From: an uncultured Porphyromonadaceae bacterium
Lineage (GTDB): Bacteria > Bacteroidota > Bacteroidia > Bacteroidales > Muribaculaceae
Length of the DNA: 7,092 nt
Assembly (NCBI GenBank): GCA_902494595.1
Contig: CABUTY010000064.1
Coordinates: forward strand, 1-7,092
Direction of reading: 5' to 3'
Made by a program: the position numbers and the translations under genes. The stretch's first letter is position 1. The number at the start of each line of letters is the position of its first letter. The notes beneath the pieces are model-generated. The model searched no databases. It was given only the letters and a program-made list of their open reading frames with translations, and had not been told where the DNA came from. This document shows positions 1-5,514 of the stretch, one piece after another.

Positions 1-252
1 ATTGTTGTAGTAAGTATCGGCTACTATCCTAACCCGCCCATATCGATTCCCGACATGGAGATAGGCAAGGGAGGGAAGGTAGAGGTGGACAGTGAGACGT
101 TGCGTTCCACGAAGGCCGCCGTATATGCGGGCGGCGACATAGTGCGCGGTCCCGCCACTGTCATCCTTGCCATGGGCGACGGACGAAAAGCCGCCGACTC
201 TATGGCAAAGGCTTTTGAAAATGCATTCTCAAGAATTTCTCTCGATTATTAG
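1..252 (+). CDS. gltA: NADPH-dependent glutamate synthase small chain (GltA/GltD type), C-terminal fragment
   Basis: The reading frame is open from the first base to TAG at 250-252 and gives the last 83 residues. The end of the fragment carries a glycine-rich FAD-contacting motif, AGGDIVRGPATVILAMGDG, followed by RKAA. This is characteristic of the glutamate synthase beta-subunit family of pyridine-nucleotide-disulfide oxidoreductases. The segment before it (VVVSIGYYPNPPI, then a GGKVEVD turn and TLRSTKAAVYAGGD) also fits that family's C-terminus. The family passes electrons from NADPH through FAD and Fe-S clusters to the amidotransferase subunit for glutamate synthesis in the cytoplasm. In many Bacteroidales this chain is fused behind a dihydroorotate-dehydrogenase-electron-transfer-like module; the missing N-terminus means a fusion cannot be judged here. 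The internal ATG at 55 is not the true start, because the homologous frame extends upstream of it. The gene converges on the SRPBCC gene across 28 bases. Confidence 0.88.
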   Translation: MVVVSIGYYPNPPISIPDMEIGKGGKVEVDSETLRSTKAAVYAGGDIVRGPATVILAMGDGRKAADSMAKAFENAFSRISLDY

Positions 253-255
253 AGC

Positions 256-290
256 GCACTCTTAGAGCATTATGGCATTGTCAGGAGTGC
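256..290. terminator. Weak convergent hairpin between the two gene ends
   Basis: GCACTCTT at 256-263 pairs with AGGAGTGC at 283-290: eight base pairs including one G-U, with a 19-base loop. It sits just after the TAG of the glutamate synthase gene and overlaps the last codons of the convergent SRPBCC gene. That is where a bidirectional terminator would be expected. No T-tract follows on either strand, so a strong intrinsic terminator is not supported, and the pairing could be chance. Confidence 0.25.
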
Positions 291-802
291 TTCTCCGACC
301 ATGTGGCGAGATTTCTAAGGAAAGCCTCCAGACTGTCGCCATAATTGCAGGTTGTGGCGTTGTCGGCTTCTTCCCTGAACGATAAGGCTGCCCCCATGTC
401 GAGTTTCTCTGTCTTGTCGTTTTCAGGAACGCCTACCATGAACTCCACCACAAGCTCGTTAATCTGTTTTTCGCCGTCAAACACCGTGCCCTTGATGGCA
501 AGTCGGCCCACACGGTCATCCTTGGGATGGACGAAGTCTATCACGCTTCCAACAACCTTGCGCCCGTCGGCAAGCATGAAGTTAAACTCTGCCTTATCGA
601 ACAGATGCGGGTCGTTGTCGGCCGAATCCTCATACTGTATGTCCACAATCCTGTCGTCAAAACGCGGCCATACCGATATATTGGTGAGATTGCGCCATAG
701 TCTCTCGGGGGCAATCCCTTTTACTTCCACTCCTGCCTCTCCAAAGGTCTTGGAATCTGCCTTGGCATAGTGAGGTGCAAACTTAATCTTGTCGGTAATC
801 AT
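281..802 (-). CDS. SRPBCC family protein (polyketide cyclase/dehydrase-like, START fold)
   Basis: This gene encodes 173 residues from ATG at 802-800 to TGA at 283-281. The pattern near the N-terminus (APERLWRNLTNISVWPRFDD, residues 31-50, with W36, W45 and P46) matches the opening helix and first strand of SRPBCC ligand-binding proteins. In these proteins a Trp-Pro marks where the helix-grip pocket begins. The rest alternates predicted beta strands (EFNFMLADGRKVVGSVIDF, then INELVVEFMVG) and closes with a helix near the C-terminus (DSLEAFLRNLATW), consistent with one START-like domain. There is no signal peptide or membrane segment, so it is probably cytoplasmic. Members of this superfamily bind hydrophobic ligands, but nothing here points to a specific ligand or reaction. 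It lies 94 bases downstream of the DUF2461 gene on the same strand. I found no convincing promoter or Shine-Dalgarno in that gap, so it may be the last gene of the cluster. Confidence 0.82.
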   Translation of the reverse strand: MITDKIKFAPHYAKADSKTFGEAGVEVKGIAPERLWRNLTNISVWPRFDDRIVDIQYEDSADNDPHLFDKAEFNFMLADGRKVVGSVIDFVHPKDDRVGRLAIKGTVFDGEKQINELVVEFMVGVPENDKTEKLDMGAALSFREEADNATTCNYGDSLEAFLRNLATWSEKHS

Positions 803-896
803 AGTATCTATATGTTTATCGGAATACTTTGACCTTTCATAAGGGCCTGTTGTTCCATTTATCTATATAACCAATTACCGTGCGATACTGTTTACT

Positions 897-1577
897 TCAG
901 AAGAATTTCGGAATATCGGGATGTTCCTCGAAAGAATAGTTGAGAAAATCGTTATACGGCTTTATCACCCTGAATCGCCGCATCACTTCATCCTCGAAAC
1001 CTGTTTTGCAGACCTCGGCATCAGAGAATTTGCTGTATACCGTAAAACTGCGCGGACGAAGAAGCTCGATATGTCCCCAGTCCTTCGGGAATCCCTTGGG
1101 TACGGTTTTCAGACAATCCTCCCCCACCTGATCGATATATTTACCGAATTCTGGGGCATTGATTATTTCGAGATACTCCTCCACATTGTCGAAAATGTCC
1201 TGACGTAGAGCTTTGAGAACAGAAGCAGGCGGACACCATATGCCACCGGCCACCAGACAATTGCCGGGTTCCAGATGAAGGTAGAAGCCGCCGAGTATGC
1301 TTTTCTTCCCGCCATGAGGATTCATGTATACCCCGATATGGCTTTTGTAAGGCGTCTTGTCGGGTGAAAAGCGCGTGTCGCGATATATCCTGTACATACA
1401 GTCGGCCGGAGCCATTCTGCCACATTCCGGCTCTATCTCGCTGAGAGCGGCAAGAAGCCGGAGAGTCAACGCCTCCACCCGGCCTCTTGCTTCATTATAT
1501 CTCTGTTTGTTCTCATTGAACCATTCCCTATTGTTGTTGATCCTGAGTTCTTTGAGAAATTTCAGTGTCTCTTTCAT
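897..1577 (-). CDS. DUF2461 domain-containing protein (TIGR02453 family)
   Basis: This gene encodes 226 residues from ATG at 1577-1575 to TGA at 899-897, the usual length for this family. Hallmarks are FLKELRINNNREWFNENKQRY at residues 7-27 and the strongly conserved RIYRDTRFSPDKTPYK at residues 63-78. A GGFYLHLEPG strand at 96-105 and the GGIW turn at 111-114 follow. The domain covers almost the whole protein. It has no signal peptide or transmembrane segment and is probably cytoplasmic. The family is widespread in bacteria, and I know of no established biochemical function, so none is assigned. The start lies 35 bases after the tricorn-like gene's stop codon. No Shine-Dalgarno is visible, and an inverted repeat fills the gap. 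Cotranscription with the protease gene is likely from spacing alone. Confidence 0.92.
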   Translation of the reverse strand: MKETLKFLKELRINNNREWFNENKQRYNEARGRVEALTLRLLAALSEIEPECGRMAPADCMYRIYRDTRFSPDKTPYKSHIGVYMNPHGGKKSILGGFYLHLEPGNCLVAGGIWCPPASVLKALRQDIFDNVEEYLEIINAPEFGKYIDQVGEDCLKTVPKGFPKDWGHIELLRPRSFTVYSKFSDAEVCKTGFEDEVMRRFRVIKPYNDFLNYSFEEHPDIPKFF

Positions 1578-1583
1578 TCAGAT

Positions 1584-1620
1584 ATAAGTAACTGGTCGAA
1601 ATTATTTTAATGTTACTTAT
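1584..1620 (-). repeat. Perfect 9-bp inverted repeat across the tricorn stop codon and intercistronic gap
   Basis: ATAAGTAAC at 1584-1592 is the exact reverse complement of GTTACTTAT at 1612-1620, with a 19-base AT-rich loop between them. In the minus-strand transcript one arm contains the TAA of the protease gene. The other arm ends six bases before the DUF2461 ATG, in the ribosome-landing zone. No U-tract follows, so it is not a normal intrinsic terminator. It could be an intercistronic RNA hairpin that affects translation or stability. The arms are AT-rich, so chance cannot be excluded. Confidence 0.4.
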
Positions 1621-4600
1621 TTTTCAACAGATGTTTAACGGCGCCCTCCAGCTGGGCATCATGTCCCTTGGCTACATCCCCTGGATTGTTATAGATTAGG
1701 ATGTCCGGGTTGAGCTGCTGGTTTTCAAGCGGTTTACCGTTACGGTCGAGAGATGTCACCTGCGGAATGCCGAATACGAGCGATGGGTCTATCTGTGTTT
1801 CCCACCATACTGCTGTCATGGTTCCTGGCACGGGAGCACCCGCTACTTTGCCGATACCGAGAGTCTTGTATACGTAAGGCGTACCGTGGGCATCCGAGTA
1901 GTTGCTCTCGTTCACTAGCATTACAGATGGCTTCGTCCATTGCGAGAATGGATCCGATCCGATGTACTTGCCACGGGGCGAATACCTTACATATTCCTTG
2001 CCGCTGAGCAATAGGGCTATGTCGTTATGGAGCCAGCCTCCCCCGTTCCAGCGAGTGTCCACAACCACTGCATCACAGTTGCGGTACTTGCCAAGAAGTT
2101 TGCTGTAAACTTCCCTGAACGACGGCGAGTCCATGCCCTCCACATGTACGTAAGCAATCCTGCCTCCGGATATGGAGTCTACGATGTGTTCGTTTCTTTC
2201 CACCCAGCGCTGATATAGAAGAGTATTCTCGCTGCTTACAGGCTTTACGTATACGTTGTCGGTCTTGCCGTCGGGATGTCTGACGGTAAGCATCGTCTTC
2301 TTGCCAGCCTTTCCTTCGAGCATACGGCTTTCATCGGCACCTGCGGCGATGTTCTCGCCATCTATGGCCAGGATTACGTCACCGGCCTTCAGATTGAGTC
2401 TCTTCGCCGACAACGGTCCGCGCTGCATGATTTCGGCTATCTTAAGACCCTCGCCCTTATAGTCGGAATCATAGAAAGCTCCTAGATACCCCGGTCTCCA
2501 TTTTGACCCCGGTGCATAATAGCGTCCTCCGGTATGGCTCGCGTTGAGTTCTCCGAGAATCTCGCTTAAAAGCTCGGCATAATCATGATTGTTGTTGATA
2601 TGGGGAAGGAACCGCGAATAGTGGCTCCCGTACTTTTCCCAGTCAACGCCATGGAGATTGATATCATAGAATTTGTCGTTGACCTGCGAGAGCATATGCT
2701 TGTAGATGTATTCTCTTTCGAGAGAAGGGTGCCTGTTGTAAGGGGCTTCATATTCCACGTTCTCCTTCTTGCCGTCGGCCAGATTCACCTTGCCGAGTCC
2801 TTTCGACGACATGATGAACAGGTTCTCTCCTTTGGCGTCAGGTTCGAGCATTCCCGACACATCTGCCACAAGTACCTTCGTCTCCCCCTTCTTCAGGTCG
2901 CTGACCATAAGATTCATTTTGCCGTCAGCATTGCTTACCGTATAGTAAAGCTTGCTTCCTTCATTGTTCAGCCAATGGTCACCGATGAAACCGGAGACGC
3001 CCGTAAGCCTCTTTGTGCGATATTTACGATTGGCAAGGTCGAACTCCAGAGGCTCTACGCTCTTGGTATCGGCGTTATCGGATTTTTTCTTGTCCTCTTT
3101 TTTCTTGGAGTCCTTTTTCTCTTTGTCGGCTTTTTCCTTTTCCTCCTTGGCCATGTCAGCCTCTTCCTCCGACATGTTGAGAGTATCCCAGGCATCCCCG
3201 TCAAGCATCATCACCATGACATCCGACTGTTCACCCCAGCTGCCGTGGCTCTTGTACCCATAACGGCTTGTCTCGTAGGTAATGGCCTTTCCTCCCATAG
3301 CCCAGCGGGGGTTGGCGTCGCCGTAGCCACTTTCAGTAAGGTCTGTGACCTCGCTGCCGTCGGCTTTCACCAGCGCTATGTCGGGATTGTTCCAGCCTCC
3401 GGTGCCTATATAGCTTGTGAGCATATAGCGGCTGTCGGGACCCCATACGAAATCAACATCTCCATCGGAGTAGCTGTAATTGTATTTTCCGTCGAGAGCG
3501 ATGTTGACAGCTTTCGACTTGTAATCTATCACGCGGAGCTCGCAGCGGTCCTCAAGGAAAGCCACCTTCTTGCCGTCGGGACTGAAACGCGGCCGCTGAG
3601 CAGGTTTGCCGTTGGCCGGTGCATAGAGAAGCTTTTCTTCCACAGCATCGGCATATACCATCGATTTCTGCGACGGATCCTTTATCGTGGATGTATATAT
3701 CTTCCACTGGCCGTCGCGCTCGCTGTCGTATACGAGCGTGCGTCCGTCGGGACTGTAGCTCACAATCCTTTCCTGGTCGGGCGTGTCGGTGATTCGCCGG
3801 GTGGTCTTGTACTTCACGGAAGTGACATAGACTTCGCCACGTGCCACGAAGGCTATCTCCTTGCCGTCGGGCGCCGGAACTGCGTAAGTCGCCCCCGACG
3901 TTATGAGCTGTCTCCGGAGGTCGGAATCATAATCGTCGGAGATAATGGAAACCTCGACTTTACGCGGTTCCTGACCAGGCATCATGGTGTAGAGCTCGCC
4001 GTCCCAGCTGAAAGCCGTCAGCCCGTTGTCGGCGCGTGTCAGCGACCGCACGGGATGCTCCTTGAAATGGGTGAGCTGACGCTTGCCGCTCCCGTCGGCG
4101 TTCATCGCCCATACGTTCAGAGTGCCGTCGGACTCGCTGATATAGAGGATGCTGTTGTCGCCGGCCCATACGGGATTGTTGTCATGTCCGTTGAAGTCGG
4201 TGAGCTTTGTATACCTGTCGCCATCCTTGAGCCATATGTCGTTGGTGCCCGATGAACGTTCATGCTTGCGGAACACATCCTCCAGGCCCTTTTTGTCCTG
4301 ATATACGATACGGCCACGGCTGTCGGCGTCGGCGGCTCCCATAGCCACATGGGCATAGAGTCGCGGACGTCCAGGACTATTCACGTTGACGGTGAATACA
4401 GGCTGTACTCTCGGTGGAAGCAATGCCTCCGGCGACCCTGCCGACGTCGCAGAGAAGAGAAGCGTGGAGTCATTTAGCCATGCGCGCAGATTCTCGGCAC
4501 CTGCAAGCGCCGTCACTCTGCGTGCCGTACCACCCGACGGTGATATCACGTAGATGTCATTGTTGTTGTCGGTACGTGTGCTCTGGAATGCTATAAGCTT

Positions 4601-4831
4601 TCCGTCAGGGCTCCACATCGGATTCGTGTCATAGGCAGAATTCGTGGTCAGCTGACGCGCCTCCCCTCCTTTGCTCGGCACCATCCATATGTCACCTTTG
4701 TAGGTGAAAGCGAGTGTCGATCCATCCGGCGACAGGGATGGATTACGGAGCCATAACGGTTCCGCCATCATCTGCATCGCACTGATTATGGCGATTGCAG
4801 ATACCCCGATAAATAATTTCCCTCGTGTCAT
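1613..4831 (-). CDS. Secreted tricorn-like S41 family peptidase with beta-propeller, PDZ and catalytic domains
   Basis: This gene encodes 1072 residues from ATG at 4831-4829 to TAA at 1615-1613, close to the length of archaeal tricorn protease. Residues 1-23 look like a signal peptide (MTRGKLFIG, hydrophobic core, MMA then EP), so export to the periplasm is inferred. Residues about 25-550 carry repeated PD40-type propeller blades with recurring SPDG turns, as in tricorn's two propellers. A very Lys/Glu/Asp-rich stretch occupies about 553-591. Further beta-rich sequence and a C1-like region follow, containing LHGVDW and RFLPHINNN. A PDZ domain spans about 780-870 (LKAGDVILAIDG at 814-825). The S41 core follows (VVVDTRWNGGG). 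The tricorn catalytic residues appear intact: S765-H766 in NASHTGG, the likely nucleophile S979 in NYSDAHG and E1036 in LENQQLNPDI. The family trims peptides. The gene starts six bases after the NUDIX stop, with no Shine-Dalgarno, suggesting translational coupling. Family assignment is firm; the natural substrate is unknown. Confidence 0.95.
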   Translation of the reverse strand: MTRGKLFIGVSAIAIISAMQMMAEPLWLRNPSLSPDGSTLAFTYKGDIWMVPSKGGEARQLTTNSAYDTNPMWSPDGKLIAFQSTRTDNNNDIYVISPSGGTARRVTALAGAENLRAWLNDSTLLFSATSAGSPEALLPPRVQPVFTVNVNSPGRPRLYAHVAMGAADADSRGRIVYQDKKGLEDVFRKHERSSGTNDIWLKDGDRYTKLTDFNGHDNNPVWAGDNSILYISESDGTLNVWAMNADGSGKRQLTHFKEHPVRSLTRADNGLTAFSWDGELYTMMPGQEPRKVEVSIISDDYDSDLRRQLITSGATYAVPAPDGKEIAFVARGEVYVTSVKYKTTRRITDTPDQERIVSYSPDGRTLVYDSERDGQWKIYTSTIKDPSQKSMVYADAVEEKLLYAPANGKPAQRPRFSPDGKKVAFLEDRCELRVIDYKSKAVNIALDGKYNYSYSDGDVDFVWGPDSRYMLTSYIGTGGWNNPDIALVKADGSEVTDLTESGYGDANPRWAMGGKAITYETSRYGYKSHGSWGEQSDVMVMMLDGDAWDTLNMSEEEADMAKEEKEKADKEKKDSKKKEDKKKSDNADTKSVEPLEFDLANRKYRTKRLTGVSGFIGDHWLNNEGSKLYYTVSNADGKMNLMVSDLKKGETKVLVADVSGMLEPDAKGENLFIMSSKGLGKVNLADGKKENVEYEAPYNRHPSLEREYIYKHMLSQVNDKFYDINLHGVDWEKYGSHYSRFLPHINNNHDYAELLSEILGELNASHTGGRYYAPGSKWRPGYLGAFYDSDYKGEGLKIAEIMQRGPLSAKRLNLKAGDVILAIDGENIAAGADESRMLEGKAGKKTMLTVRHPDGKTDNVYVKPVSSENTLLYQRWVERNEHIVDSISGGRIAYVHVEGMDSPSFREVYSKLLGKYRNCDAVVVDTRWNGGGWLHNDIALLLSGKEYVRYSPRGKYIGSDPFSQWTKPSVMLVNESNYSDAHGTPYVYKTLGIGKVAGAPVPGTMTAVWWETQIDPSLVFGIPQVTSLDRNGKPLENQQLNPDILIYNNPGDVAKGHDAQLEGAVKHLLKNK

Positions 4832-4837
4832 GAAGAA

Positions 4838-5347
4838 CTATATTGTTTTGATTTTATTAAGGAATAAGTCGCATAAAGTATGCGATACGGAACCTTTCGG
4901 ATGCACCAGCCCGGTAGCCTCGGCGCCATCGAACCATCCGGCGCCGTCCACTTCTGATGAAAGACGGGGCGCATTACCTCCTTCATCTGCCGATGCGATG
5001 AATCCTATCATCATCATGCTTTTTTTTGCAAACCAGTATGTGCCTGCAAATTCAAGCTGCGATATGGTTATGCCCGTTTCCTCAAATACTTCCCGGCATG
5101 CAGCTTCCTCCGCAGTCTCACCAGGCTGTATATAGCCGCTCACGAGATTGCGGTATTGTGATGAGATGTATTGCTGCTCAAGCAATAGCACCTCATTGCG
5201 CTCATTATGCACGAGCACTATCACGCATGAAGAGAACATATCGAACCATGGACGAGAGCACTGCCCGCACCATGGCACATCCTTGTCGTCGCCTAAGTCG
5301 CGGAAGCTCAATGCCTCTCCGCACTCCGGACAGTAGTGGAATCGCAT
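4838..5347 (-). CDS. Zinc-ribbon NUDIX hydrolase, NudC (NAD(H) diphosphatase)-like
   Basis: This gene encodes 169 residues from ATG at 5347-5345 to TAG at 4840-4838. The N-terminus has a four-cysteine zinc ribbon, CPEC at residues 6-9 and CGQC at 27-30, which supports this start. A complete Nudix box follows at residues 71-93 and matches GX5EX7REUXEEXGU exactly: G71, E77, R85-E86, E89-E90, G92. These residues bind the metal and cleave nucleoside diphosphates linked to another moiety. Zinc ribbon plus Nudix is the architecture of NudC, which hydrolyses NAD(H) and can remove NAD caps from RNA. However, NudC is about 257 residues, and this protein lacks its N-terminal domain. The NudC signature after the box is degenerate (TYWFAKKS at 103-110). 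The substrate is therefore uncertain; ADP-ribose or other nucleotides are possible. It is probably cytoplasmic and is the first gene of the minus-strand cluster. Confidence 0.92.
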   Translation of the reverse strand: MRFHYCPECGEALSFRDLGDDKDVPWCGQCSRPWFDMFSSCVIVLVHNERNEVLLLEQQYISSQYRNLVSGYIQPGETAEEAACREVFEETGITISQLEFAGTYWFAKKSMMMIGFIASADEGGNAPRLSSEVDGAGWFDGAEATGLVHPKGSVSHTLCDLFLNKIKTI

Positions 5348-5364
5348 CGCCAGTTATTTTAATT

Positions 5365-5380
5365 GCGTTCGATTGAACGC
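5365..5380. repeat. Perfect 6-bp inverted repeat upstream of the NUDIX gene
   Basis: GCGTTC, a GATT spacer and GAACGC form a perfect inverted repeat whose near edge is 17 bases upstream of the NUDIX start codon. It stands out as GC-rich arms in AT-rich DNA. If the promoter predicted at 5395-5426 is right, it falls in the 5' untranslated leader and could fold into a six-pair stem with a four-base loop. It could equally be a binding site for a dimeric regulator in this divergent region. Confidence 0.45.
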
Positions 5381-5394
5381 TCAATTATTTGTTG

Positions 5395-5426
5395 CAAATT
5401 TACGAATAATATTATTCAATTCCCAA
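5395..5426 (-). promoter_or_regulatory. Predicted Bacteroidetes-type promoter for the minus-strand cluster
   Basis: Read on the minus strand, TAAATTTG (5402-5395) matches the Bacteroidetes -7 consensus TAnnTTTG fully. A TTG (5426-5424) lies 21 bases upstream of it as a possible -33 element. Transcription would begin near 5388 and give a leader of about 40 bases before the NUDIX ATG. The -7 match and position are good, while the -33 element is minimal. The spacer contains the palindrome at 5404-5417. Confidence 0.5.
5404..5417. repeat. Perfect 14-bp palindrome in the divergent intergenic region
   Basis: GAATAATATTATTC equals its own reverse complement. It lies between the predicted -33 and -7 elements of the minus-strand promoter, a place where a bound dimeric repressor would block RNA polymerase. 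It is almost entirely A/T, so a chance palindrome in AT-rich intergenic DNA is a real alternative. No copy was noticed elsewhere in the window. Confidence 0.4.
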
Positions 5427-5514
5427 CCGATACCCCTTTCAGCCAAAAATTTTATTCTCAATTCTTCGTTTTCCCTATGGTGGTGTTTGTGAATAATGCT
5501 GCCATATGCCGTAT

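Noticed and set aside
345..770. A 141-codon plus-strand frame opposite the SRPBCC gene.
   Set aside because: The sequence is Ser/Thr/Pro-rich without domain features, and lies wholly within the better-supported minus-strand gene.
803..896. Possible separate promoter for the SRPBCC gene in the 94-base gap.
   Set aside because: Several AT-rich hexamers are present, but none gives a TAnnTTTG element with a TTG about 20 bases upstream on the minus strand.
2585..4255. A 556-codon open frame on the plus strand, antisense to the protease gene.
   Set aside because: Its product has no recognisable domain and a low-complexity hydrophobic stretch that is merely the reverse of the Lys/Glu-rich linker. 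The opposite strand encodes a clear tricorn-family protein with all motifs in order, so this is a shadow frame produced by codon bias.
3560..4740. A recurring ccgtcggg-like nucleotide motif along the protease gene, which looks like a short dispersed repeat.
   Set aside because: It is the reverse complement of codons for the SPDG turns of successive propeller blades, so protein repetition explains it and no DNA element is needed.
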